A stretch of 55,140 nt of DNA, from the NCBI GenBank assembly GCA_964476585.1, contig CAYZBF010000013.1:1-55140 (forward strand), read 5' to 3'. The stretch's first letter is position 1. Every line of letters begins with the position of its first letter. The notes under the pieces were generated by a model. It did no database searches and was not told the DNA's origin. It worked only from the letters and a program-made list of their open reading frames with translations. Positions 42,596-50,555 of this stretch are shown here, piece by piece. The position numbers were made by a program, and so were the translations under genes. Source of the stretch: CAYZBF01 sp964476585 (GTDB lineage Bacteria; Hydrothermota; UBA3072).

Positions 42596-42996
42596 GACGA
42601 GAGTTTCCTTAGGGCAGAAACCAAAGCAATTGGTGGTAGGCCAGCTAATTTATCTGGATAATTCTTTATATCTATATGATCCATATTCTCGCGGAGCATC
42701 ATTTGTCTTACTGCTTCCATTATACTGCAGAGATCTATTCCACGGGGACATCTAACATAACACATATTACAGGAAGCGCATATCCATGGAGTATTGGATG
42801 TGCGGAGGGTCTCGATATCACCAAATTGAATTGCACGAATTATCTGATTTGGTAGTAGATCCATATAATCCACTGATGGACAACCCGCTGAACACTTTCC
42901 ACAGTGGTAACAGGCACTTATTTCTTCTGCGGATAACTCCTCTATCTTCTTAATAAAGTCGGATCGTACTCCCTCTTTTGACAACTGAAATGCCAC
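42592..42996 (-). CDS. hdrC: Heterodisulfide reductase subunit C-like ferredoxin
   Basis: The 134-residue protein has two 4-Cys motifs, CYHCGKCSAGCP and CASCNMCYVRCP, each followed by the usual helix. It passes electrons between HdrA and HdrB. The start is GTG at 42996, chosen because AAGGAGAG lies just upstream. It is the first gene of the left Hdr operon. Confidence 0.94.
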   Translation of the reverse strand: MAFQLSKEGVRSDFIKKIEELSAEEISACYHCGKCSAGCPSVDYMDLLPNQIIRAIQFGDIETLRTSNTPWICASCNMCYVRCPRGIDLCSIMEAVRQMMLRENMDHIDIKNYPDKLAGLPPIALVSALRKLSS

Positions 42997-43159
42997 ATTA
43001 CTCTCCTTTTTAGAAGTTTGGGAAGGTGTATATGATATTTAAATTAGATATGCAAACCTCATACGCTCTATTATGGTAGCTTTGGTGTCTCAGCTTTCGT
43101 AACCCTATGATTCCTCTATTCCACTTTTGAAGATGTACAACTACGTCAAACACACTGAC

Positions 43160-43187
43160 AATATATTGGTAGGAATAATAAAGTCAA
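43160..43187 (-). promoter_or_regulatory. Promoter of the left Hdr operon
   Basis: On the minus strand TTGACT (43187-43182), a 16-bp spacer and TATATT (43165-43160) give a start near 43153 and a leader of about 155 nt before hdrC. TTGACT is duplicated (TTGACTTGACT). Confidence 0.5.
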
Positions 43188-43334
43188 GTCAAAAGTTTCT
43201 CATAAAAATAAATTAGTGAATCATATATCTCCTTTTTTATCTGATGCTTAAATCTTTTATAAACCCCAGGTTCCTCTTCAATCCCATTGATTTCTCTTTC
43301 AAAATGCCCTCATCGTAAGTAGCTCCTTTATTTG

Positions 43335-43787
43335 AACCTAAATTGAGCGATTCTTAGAATTGAAGGCATACAAAACTTCTCTCAACTACAGTAATGATTA
43401 GGTTTACGGTGTATGGCAGGAAACATGCAATATTCACCCATTGAGTGGAGGGTAAACCTTCCGTTTTTCGCTTGGGGTTACCGTTCGATAAAACCGCAGT
43501 CAATTTCCCCTGCTCGCCCTGTGGAATAGATGTCTCTACCTGCTGTACTCCTATTCCATTGGGCGAGGAAATTGCTGCTTCCGCTCTCAGCCTCGCTCCT
43601 CTTAAAACCCAAAAGGTTTTAAGAGACCATGCCCGCCTGCCCGGTGTAATAGAAGCAGATGCAAGTATTCACGCCTATTGCACCGGGCGAGCTTCCGAGA
43701 GGATTCTCCTGAACGATAACCCCTTGCTTTTCATACTGCAAAAACGAATTTTAATCATTTTTAAGAAAGAATCGCTCAATTTAGGTT
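43335..43787. mobile_element. Nested-hairpin element, copy 4 (453 bp, largest form)
   Basis: Perfect 21-bp outer arms lie at 43335-43355 and 43767-43787 (inner part ATTGAGCGATTCTT / AAGAATCGCTCAAT). An inner stem pairs GGGGTTACCGTT (43474-43485) with AACGATAACCCC (43712-43723), one mismatch. All three sites carry hairpins: A at CAATTTCC...GGAAATTG with an inserted GTGGAATAG/CTATTCCA stem, B as CTCTTAAAACC/GGTTTTAAGAG, and C as CCCGGTGTAATAG/CTATTGCACCGGG. It lies between the two divergent Hdr promoters. A 135-codon frame through it does not resemble a protein. Confidence 0.75.
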
Positions 43788-43811
43788 GGACTATAAATTA
43801 TAAAGAATATG

Positions 43812-43839
43812 TTGACAAATTACTTTTTACGATTATAGT
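43812..43839 (+). promoter_or_regulatory. Promoter of the right (frd-like/hdr) operon
   Basis: TTGACA (43812-43817), a 16-bp spacer and TATAGT (43834-43839) give a start near 43846 and a leader of about 190 nt before 44035. The -35 begins 24 bp after the end of the hairpin element. Confidence 0.6.
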
Positions 43840-43903
43840 TTTGACCGTATAAGGACAGAATCTGAGCTTTAATTTTTATTTCTTTTAATACATAAAAGGA
43901 GAG

Positions 43904-43987
43904 ATGTTTAACATTTTTAAGAAAGCAGAAACAATATCTTCATCATATCATGAGATAGAAGAAGTATTAATGTTGTTATATGTGTAA
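43904..43987 (+). CDS. Possible 27-residue leader ORF before the frd-like operon
   Basis: AAAAGGAGAG precedes an ATG opening 27 codons (MFNIFKKAETISSSYHEIEE and seven more), inside the leader of the frd-like/hdr transcript. The spacing of the ribosome-binding site is short, and the peptide resembles nothing I know. It may be a leader peptide or chance. Confidence 0.25.
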   Translation: MFNIFKKAETISSSYHEIEEVLMLLYV

Positions 43988-44034
43988 AAATTTCAGCGCA
44001 ATAAAAAACTCAATACTTATGAAAGGAGAAGAAA

Positions 44035-44802
44035 ATGGCAAAGAAAAAATTAGACATAATGGAGCAGATTAGGGAGTCGAATAAAGCTGTAACTACCGGG
44101 GCGATTGATGAGAAAGATATTGAAAACTGGGTCACAATATACATAATGGGGAGGGCATATGAGGTTCCAGCTGACCTAACTATTATGCAGGCTATGGAAT
44201 ATGCTGGGTATAGGTTTATTCGCTCTGCAGGATGTAGGGCAGGTTTTTGTGGTGCATGTGCTACAGTCTACCGAAAGGCAGGTGAGTATAAACTGCAAAC
44301 TGCAATGGCTTGCCAGACAAGGGTTGAGGACGGAATGTATCTCGTTCAGATACCCTTTGTACCAGCTGAAAAGGCAGTCTACGATATCAATCAGGAGTCA
44401 TTGGATTTAAGTTCACTCATTAAATACTATCCTGAATTGGCAAGATGCGTATCTTGTAATACCTGCACAAAGGCATGCCCTCAGGACCTTGAAGTGATGG
44501 ATTATATCCAAGCTGCTATTAGGGGAGATTTTAAAGCCATTGCAGAGGGTTCCTTTGATTGTATCCAGTGTGGCCTCTGTGCAATAAGATGCCCGGCGGA
44601 AATCGTCCACTATCACATTGGGCAGCTTGCGAGAAGATTGTACGGAAAATATGGAATCCCTGAGGATAAGAATCTTGAGAAGAGACTTGAGGATATAGGT
44701 AGCGGTAAATATGATGAGGAGTTCAAGAAAGTTATGAGTCTTAGTATAGAAAAGCTTAGAGCAATCTATGTAGAACAGCAGAAAACCCGCGAAGTCTATT
44801 AA
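44035..44802 (+). CDS. Fumarate reductase/succinate dehydrogenase-like iron-sulfur subunit
   Basis: The 255-residue protein has an N-terminal [2Fe-2S] domain (CRAGFCGACATVYRK with a later TAMACQT) and two C-terminal cluster motifs (CVSCNTCTKACP, CIQCGLCAIRCP). That is the SdhB/FrdB/TfrB order, with a C-terminal tail of about 60 residues. No membrane anchor subunit is encoded, so the enzyme should be soluble. It is followed by the flavoprotein after 17 bp, then by hdrA, hdrC and hdrB, so electrons probably flow between this subunit and Hdr. Shine-Dalgarno AAAGGAG is clear. Confidence 0.88.
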   Translation: MAKKKLDIMEQIRESNKAVTTGAIDEKDIENWVTIYIMGRAYEVPADLTIMQAMEYAGYRFIRSAGCRAGFCGACATVYRKAGEYKLQTAMACQTRVEDGMYLVQIPFVPAEKAVYDINQESLDLSSLIKYYPELARCVSCNTCTKACPQDLEVMDYIQAAIRGDFKAIAEGSFDCIQCGLCAIRCPAEIVHYHIGQLARRLYGKYGIPEDKNLEKRLEDIGSGKYDEEFKKVMSLSIEKLRAIYVEQQKTREVY

Positions 44803-44819
44803 GATAGAGGAGGAGGATA

Positions 44820-46478
44820 ATGCCAGAATTTAAGATGATTGGGGGTTATCCAGAATATATGCGCGAATCGATAAAGATGGTCGAAAAGACGCGCTCACAG
44901 AGGATAGGGAAACTCCCCACTCAGATGACCCCTAAGGAGAGGGAGGATGTTCTTAATCTCTGTCATCCGGATTATGTTACAGGGGGAAAACGTTCAATAT
45001 CTATTGGTCAAAATAAAGGGGATATTGCACCAAATGAGGTTATAGACCTGCTTGAGGCATATCCCTTGATAGAACCTGGGGAGATTGACCTAAGTGAGAT
45101 AGATTATGAGCCAGATATCCTGATAATAGGTGGTGGGCTTGCTGGGACGAGTGCTGCTCTCCTTGCAAACGATTCTGGAATCCCGGCAGAGAAGATCTTG
45201 CTTGCAAATAAGCTAAGGCACGGAGATGCTAACTCCATGATGGCTCAGGGCGGAACTCAGGCAGCTGACAGAGATGGTGATAGTCCTGTGATCCATTACA
45301 TCGATGCTATAGGAGGAGGACATTATGCTAATAAGCCCGATGTAGTGAGAAGCCTTGTGGAGGATGCACCTAAAGTGATAAAGTGGCTCTGCAATCTCGG
45401 CATAATGTTCGATAGGGATGAAGATGGAAACTTTAAGGAACTCACAGGGGGAGGCACTTCAAGGAGGAGGATGCATGCCTGTGAAGACTATACAGGAATG
45501 GAGGAACTTCGGGTTTTAAGGGATGAGTTCAGAAATAGAGAGATTCCCAATCTTGAATATTCTCCAGCAATTGAACTCTTAACCGATGGTGAGAGGGTAA
45601 CCGGAGCAATTCTATGGAATATTGAAACAGAGGAGTATAAGATTGTTAGGTCTAAGGCTGTTATTCTTGCTACTGGTGGATTCGGCAGGTTACATATAAG
45701 GGGTTTCCCTACCACTAACCACTATGGTGCTACTGCTGATGGTTTGATTCTCGCTTACAGGGTTGGAGCAAAGCTAAGAGACACAGATACTGTTCAGTAT
45801 CACCCAACAGGTGCTGCATATCCTCAGCAGATAATTGGGCTCCTATTAACTGAGAAATTGAGGACAAGTGGGGCTCAACCTGTAAATAAAGAGGGAGAAG
45901 CATTTGTGTTTCCTCTTGAACCAAGGGATGTAGAGGCATCTGCCTTGATAAGAGAATGCTACATTAAAGATAATGGAATAGTAACCCCCACTGGGATGAA
46001 AGGGATATGGTTGGATACGCCCCTTATTGATACCATCAATGGAAAGGGTACGACTGAGAAGGCCTTTCCAGCTATGGTGAGGATGTTCAACAGGTTCGGA
46101 GTTGATATGGTAAAGGATCCTGTTCTTGTCTTTCCTACGCTCCACTACCAGAACGGGGGGGTTGAGACAAACCCTTGGGGTAAGACAAATGTGGAAGGGC
46201 TTTGGGTAGCGGGTGAGGTATCCGGGGGTGTCCATGGCAAGAATAGGCTTATGGGAAACTCGACCCTTGACTGCATGGTATTTGGCAGAAGATCAGGAGT
46301 CTCAGCTGCGAAAGATGTAAAGTTGAACAAAAAGCGTGGGAAATTGACCCTGGAGCACGTCAAAAAATATATAAAAATGCTTAAAGATAATGGCATAAAA
46401 CCCTTGAGAAAGGCTCCCATACTCCTACCAGAATATAGAGGGAAAGCTGTATTAGCAAGGAAGATTGATATATTTTAA
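44820..46478 (+). CDS. Fumarate reductase/succinate dehydrogenase-like flavoprotein subunit
   Basis: The 552-residue protein has an N-terminal extension of about 97 residues (YPEYMRESIKMVEKTRSQ, HPDYVTGG), then the FAD fold DILIIGGGLAGTSAAL. The region that in FrdA reads SHTxAAxGG here reads ANSMMAQGG, so the His that binds FAD covalently seems absent. Dicarboxylate-site elements are kept: QYHPTG, EPRDVEASALI, FPTLHYQNGG and HGKNRLMGNS. It should reduce fumarate or a similar enoate, or oxidise the product, in the cytosol. Its neighbours suggest an Hdr-coupled (TfrA-like) enzyme. Confidence 0.87.
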   Translation: MPEFKMIGGYPEYMRESIKMVEKTRSQRIGKLPTQMTPKEREDVLNLCHPDYVTGGKRSISIGQNKGDIAPNEVIDLLEAYPLIEPGEIDLSEIDYEPDILIIGGGLAGTSAALLANDSGIPAEKILLANKLRHGDANSMMAQGGTQAADRDGDSPVIHYIDAIGGGHYANKPDVVRSLVEDAPKVIKWLCNLGIMFDRDEDGNFKELTGGGTSRRRMHACEDYTGMEELRVLRDEFRNREIPNLEYSPAIELLTDGERVTGAILWNIETEEYKIVRSKAVILATGGFGRLHIRGFPTTNHYGATADGLILAYRVGAKLRDTDTVQYHPTGAAYPQQIIGLLLTEKLRTSGAQPVNKEGEAFVFPLEPRDVEASALIRECYIKDNGIVTPTGMKGIWLDTPLIDTINGKGTTEKAFPAMVRMFNRFGVDMVKDPVLVFPTLHYQNGGVETNPWGKTNVEGLWVAGEVSGGVHGKNRLMGNSTLDCMVFGRRSGVSAAKDVKLNKKRGKLTLEHVKKYIKMLKDNGIKPLRKAPILLPEYRGKAVLARKIDIF

Positions 46479-46618
46479 GCGAACTCATGTGATATATACT
46501 TAGTAGGCTCAAAATCATAGAGCACTCTTGAATATGAGGTGTTTGAGTCTGATAGAATTTAGGTAAAATGTTTATGAGACACTATTCGGCAGGATGAAGG
46601 GGGAGTAAAGAGGTAATT

Positions 46619-49045
46619 ATGGAGGATGAAGGGAAGGATAACATTAGAATTGGAGTATATGTTTGCCACTGTGGTGGTAATATATCTGAGGTTATAGATG
46701 TTGATGAGTTGGCGGAGTTTGGTGGTAAGCAACCGGATGTTGTTCTATCCAAACAAAATACCCATATGTGTTCTGATGTTGGTCAACAACTTGTTGTGGA
46801 TGATATTAAGGAGCATAATCTTGATAAAGTTGTAATTGCAGCATGTTCACCTCAATTCCAAGGAGCGACATTCATGAGGGCAGTTGAAAAGGCGGGTCTC
46901 TCTCCCTATGTAGTTCAATTAGCAAATGTTCGCGAGCAATGCGCGTGGCCCCATTATGATTTTCCTGAACTTGCTACGGAAAAAGCAAAGGGCATGTTGA
47001 GTGCAGCAATCGCAAAGGCAAGATTCTCTGAGCCACTCGAGAAACAGACAATGCCTATTGGGAAGAGGGTGTTGGTGATAGGGGCTGGTATCGCAGGAAT
47101 TCAAGCATCTCTTGACCTTGGGGATGCTGGTTTTGAGGTTTATCTTGTTGAGAAAGAACCCAGTATTGGTGGTCATATGGCGCAACTTTCAAGGACATTT
47201 CCAACTGAGGATTGTGCTGCCTGTATCCTGAGTCCTAAAATGGCTGATGTTCCTGCTAATCCAAATATTAATCTTTTCACTTACACTGAAGTTGATGATA
47301 TAGAAGGCTACCTTGGTAATTTTAAAGTAAAAGTAACCAAAAAACCAACCTATGTTATTCAGGATAAATGCATTGCTTGTGGTATTTGTGAAGAGAAATG
47401 TCCAATAAAGAATATTCCGAATAAATTTGACGAAGGATTAACTAATCGTCGTGCAATCTACACGGCTTTCGATTTTGCGGTTCCCGGGAAGAACTTGATT
47501 GATCCTGATACCTGCCTTAGACTTACAAAGGGAGAAGGGGTTTGTGAAGTGTGTGAAAGGTTTTGTCCAGAGGATGCAATAAATTTCGATGACAAACCGG
47601 AAGAAGAGGAATTTGAAGTAGATACTATAATAGTTGCAACAGGTTTTGATATTTTTGACCCATCCGAAAAGAAGGTCTATGGATATGACAAATATAATGA
47701 GGTGATTACTGCTCTGGAATTGGAGAGGATGATTGTTCATTCAGCAGAAGGAAATCCAATAAGGGATCTTGGAAAAAAGATTGGATTTATTCAATGTGTT
47801 GGCTCAAGGGATGAACAGATTGGAAGGGAATATTGTTCAAGGATATGCTGTATGTATGCTACCAAACTTGCAAGTTTATTAAAGCATTCGAATCCAGAAA
47901 GGGATATTTATATTTTCTATACAGATCTCCGTGCCTATGGTAAAGGATTTGAGGAATATTATAAGAGGGCACAGAATCTTGGTGTTAGATTCATAAGGGG
48001 TAGGGTTGCAGAGGTGTTTAAAAATTCAGATTCAGACAAGGTTACATTAAAGGTTGAGGATACCCTTACCCGTATGATAATAGAAGATGAATTTGATACT
48101 GTGGTTTTATCGGTGGGTTTGGGGCTTTCAAAGAGTACCGATAAGATTGCAAATATGTTAAGATTAGCAAAGAGTGGAGATGGATTTCTTAAGGAAGCTC
48201 ATCCAAAGTTTAAGCCTGTTGATACTAACAGAGAAGGGGTATTTCTGGCTGGAACTGTTCAGGGCCCAAAGGATATACCAGACACTGTAGCCCAGGCATC
48301 CGCAGCTTCATCAAGGGCAATAAGATTAATGAATCAAGGGGAATATCCAATAGCACCTATAATTGCGTTTGTTCATAATGATCTTTGTGATGGATGTGAA
48401 TTGTGTGTTGATGAGTGTCCGGTTGATGCAATTTCAATGTCTTCTGATAAAGCCAAGGTTAATGATGCTATATGCACGGGTTGTGGAAGTTGTCTTGCTT
48501 CTTGTCCCAGGGATGCTCTGGATCTACATCTATATACAAATAAACAATTGTTGGGAGAGATTACTAATGCGTTAAAGGAAAAGAAAGAAGGGGAGACCAA
48601 AATACTTGTATTTGCTGATGATACCTGCACTTATAGGCTTGCAGATTCTGTAGGAACTGCCAAACTTTCTTATACAACAGATTCCATTATAATCAGGGTT
48701 CCCAGTGGAAGCAGGGTTACTCCAAAACTAATGCTCGCTGCCTTAAAATTGGGTGCTGATGGAATATTTATTGGTGAATGTGAAGAAAATGCATCACCTT
48801 ATCCTCATAGTGGTGGGGCAATCAAGGAAAATGTAGCAAAGGTTCACGAGATTCTGCGTAAAGAAGGCGTAAAACCGGAGAGGGTAAAATTCGTTCAGTT
48901 TGTTACCGTTATGTTGGGCGGTTTTGTTAATAATATTAATGGACTGGCAAGTATTGCCATGGAAGCAGGAGCAATTCCTCAAGAAAAAAGAGATAGGTTG
49001 GTTGTAAATATAAATGAAAGGTTATTTGGAGAGAAATATGTCTGA
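46619..49045 (+). CDS. hdrA: HdrA-like FAD protein fused to a degenerate MvhD-like domain
   Basis: The 808-residue protein has the HdrA layout: VYVCHCGGNISEVIDV, VLVIGAGIAGIQASLDLGDAG, FPTEDCAACILSPKM, CIACGICEEKCP, CLRLTKGEGVCEVCERFCP, CDGCELCVDECP and CTGCGSCLASCP. From about residue 660 it continues into an MvhD-like domain (KILVFADDTCTYRLADSVGT, AALKLGADGIFIGECEENAS). That tail keeps only two of the six cluster cysteines seen in the separate MvhD at 39306. It sits between the frd-like genes and hdrC/hdrB. The 140-bp gap before it shows no clear promoter. Confidence 0.92.
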   Translation: MEDEGKDNIRIGVYVCHCGGNISEVIDVDELAEFGGKQPDVVLSKQNTHMCSDVGQQLVVDDIKEHNLDKVVIAACSPQFQGATFMRAVEKAGLSPYVVQLANVREQCAWPHYDFPELATEKAKGMLSAAIAKARFSEPLEKQTMPIGKRVLVIGAGIAGIQASLDLGDAGFEVYLVEKEPSIGGHMAQLSRTFPTEDCAACILSPKMADVPANPNINLFTYTEVDDIEGYLGNFKVKVTKKPTYVIQDKCIACGICEEKCPIKNIPNKFDEGLTNRRAIYTAFDFAVPGKNLIDPDTCLRLTKGEGVCEVCERFCPEDAINFDDKPEEEEFEVDTIIVATGFDIFDPSEKKVYGYDKYNEVITALELERMIVHSAEGNPIRDLGKKIGFIQCVGSRDEQIGREYCSRICCMYATKLASLLKHSNPERDIYIFYTDLRAYGKGFEEYYKRAQNLGVRFIRGRVAEVFKNSDSDKVTLKVEDTLTRMIIEDEFDTVVLSVGLGLSKSTDKIANMLRLAKSGDGFLKEAHPKFKPVDTNREGVFLAGTVQGPKDIPDTVAQASAASSRAIRLMNQGEYPIAPIIAFVHNDLCDGCELCVDECPVDAISMSSDKAKVNDAICTGCGSCLASCPRDALDLHLYTNKQLLGEITNALKEKKEGETKILVFADDTCTYRLADSVGTAKLSYTTDSIIIRVPSGSRVTPKLMLAALKLGADGIFIGECEENASPYPHSGGAIKENVAKVHEILRKEGVKPERVKFVQFVTVMLGGFVNNINGLASIAMEAGAIPQEKRDRLVVNINERLFGEKYV

Positions 49046-49442
49046 TAAAATTAAGATATCCAGAAAGAATGTAGAGTTTTTGAAAAAGATTGAAGATCTA
49101 TCCGGTGAGGTTATAATGCGATGCGACCAGTGTGGAGTGTGTTCGGGGAGTTGTCCAATGATTTCAGAAATGGATATTACGCCTTCAGAACTAATGAGAA
49201 AGGTTCAATTAGGTCAAGAGGATGTCCTGGGATCTAAAGCAATGTGGCTATGTGCTTCATGCTTTGCATGCACAGTGAGATGTCCAAGGGGATTGGATGT
49301 ATCAAAGGTAGCAGAAGCATTAAGGCAGGTGAATTTGCGAAAAGCTATAGATCATATCGATTTAAAGGATATTCCAGATGATGAGATTAAGCGGTTGCCT
49401 CAAATTGCTCTTGTGAGTGAATTTCGCAAGTTTACAGGATGA
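49038..49442 (+). CDS. hdrC: Heterodisulfide reductase subunit C-like ferredoxin (second copy)
   Basis: The product has 134 residues with the start taken at ATG 49038 (MSDKIKISRKN) because GGAGAG precedes it; an earlier ATG at 49014 lies upstream of that site. Two 4-Cys motifs are present, CDQCGVCSGSCP and CASCFACTVRCP. It overlaps hdrA by 8 bp. It is a clear paralog of the hdrC at 42592 and has the same length. Confidence 0.92.
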   Translation: MSDKIKISRKNVEFLKKIEDLSGEVIMRCDQCGVCSGSCPMISEMDITPSELMRKVQLGQEDVLGSKAMWLCASCFACTVRCPRGLDVSKVAEALRQVNLRKAIDHIDLKDIPDDEIKRLPQIALVSEFRKFTG

Positions 49443-49449
49443 TTAAGAT

Positions 49450-50346
49450 ATGAAGCTACCATATTATCCAGGGTGTACACTAAAGACAAAGGCAAAAAAC
49501 TTTGAGGATTCTGCCATAGCAGTTGCGAAAGAACTAGGCATTGATTTTATTGAACTCCCGAGATGGAATTGTTGTGGAGTTGTTGCTTCGTTGGTGTCTG
49601 ACGACTTGATGCGATTGTTGGCACCGATAAGGAATCTAATCCGTGTACAGGAGATGAACAAGAGTGGTCTAATAAAAGATGAGTATCGATTAGTTACCCT
49701 ATGCGCAATGTGTTTCAATACACTGAAAAGAGCAAATCTAAGGGTAAAAGAGAATCCAGATGATTTAAAAAAGATTAATGATTTTATGGACCGTGAAGAG
49801 GAATGCTATAATGGGAGTGTGGAGGTTGTTCATTTCCTGGAGATACTTAGGGATACAGGCTTCGAGAATGTGTGCAAAAAGGTTAAAAAACCATTAAAAA
49901 ATCTAAAGATTGCACCATATTATGGATGCCTTCTCTTAAGGCCAAAAGAAGTAGGAATTGACGATCCAGAAGCTCCAACAATTCAGGAAGAACTCCTCAA
50001 AGCTCTTGGTGCAGAAGTTATTGATAATCCTTACAAAAAAGTGTGCTGCGGCAGTTATCAGACTGTTCATAATAAATATGCTGTAGCTAGTCTATCATAC
50101 GATATTCTTACGCATGCAAGGCAAGGTGGTGCGGATGCCATAATCACCAGTTGTCCACTTTGCGCATTTAATCTTGATAACAGGCAAAAGGAGATCATAG
50201 AAAATCATCCCGATTTTACCGAGATTCCCGTATTTTACTTTACCCAAATAATGGCAATTGCATTTGGATTGGAAGAGGATGTTTGTGGTTTTGACCTTAA
50301 TTGGGTAGACCCAAAACCATTGCTTAGAGAAAGAGAGCTTTTATAA
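49450..50346 (+). CDS. hdrB: Heterodisulfide reductase subunit B-like (second copy)
   Basis: The 298-residue protein has both CCG modules: YYPGCTLKT, RWNCCGVVASL and TLCAMCFNTLKR; then YYGCLLLRP, KVCCGSYQT and SCPLCAFNLDNRQ. It is a paralog of 41720-42595 with the same domain order. It ends the right Hdr operon; no intrinsic terminator is visible in the 209-bp gap that follows. Confidence 0.93.
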   Translation: MKLPYYPGCTLKTKAKNFEDSAIAVAKELGIDFIELPRWNCCGVVASLVSDDLMRLLAPIRNLIRVQEMNKSGLIKDEYRLVTLCAMCFNTLKRANLRVKENPDDLKKINDFMDREEECYNGSVEVVHFLEILRDTGFENVCKKVKKPLKNLKIAPYYGCLLLRPKEVGIDDPEAPTIQEELLKALGAEVIDNPYKKVCCGSYQTVHNKYAVASLSYDILTHARQGGADAIITSCPLCAFNLDNRQKEIIENHPDFTEIPVFYFTQIMAIAFGLEEDVCGFDLNWVDPKPLLRERELL

Positions 50347-50517
50347 AGATTCATAGATAATTAAGGAATATTTGCCAAAGAGACATCAACGATTACCAAC
50401 TTTTGGCCCAGAGCTATTAGCTTAAAACTTTTAGTAAGGAATTCAATATCTTGTATCCCTCATTTACTCATAAACTCATTTACCTATCCACTCTTCTTTA
50501 AAATTCATAATCCCCAC

Positions 50518-50545
50518 TTGACAGATAAAAATTAGGTTATATATT
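50518..50545 (+). promoter_or_regulatory. Promoter of the tetR-efflux operon
   Basis: TTGACA (50518-50523), a 16-bp spacer and TATATT (50540-50545) give a start near 50552, only a few nt before the ATG at 50556. The mRNA would be leaderless or nearly so, with no Shine-Dalgarno. Confidence 0.6.
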
Positions 50546-50555
50546 AACCACCATT

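Noticed and set aside
39306..42996. A methanogen-type coenzyme M/B pathway
   Set aside because: Hdr-like proteins are widespread in bacteria, and no methanogenesis gene is present, so only the complex type can be claimed, not its disulfide substrate.
4428..43787. Integron attC sites as an explanation of the hairpin family
   Set aside because: attC sites also have conserved structure with variable sequence, but the ends here lack the RYYYAAC/GTTRRRY core sites, and there is no integrase or cassette array.
43331..43791. Target-site duplication for nested-hairpin copy 4
   Set aside because: Flanks at the position equivalent to copy 1 do not match (CTCCTTTA versus TATAAATT).
43445..43852. A 135-codon open frame before the frd-like operon
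   Set aside because: It lies in nested-hairpin copy 4, uses a different frame from copies 1 and 2, and shows no protein-like pattern.
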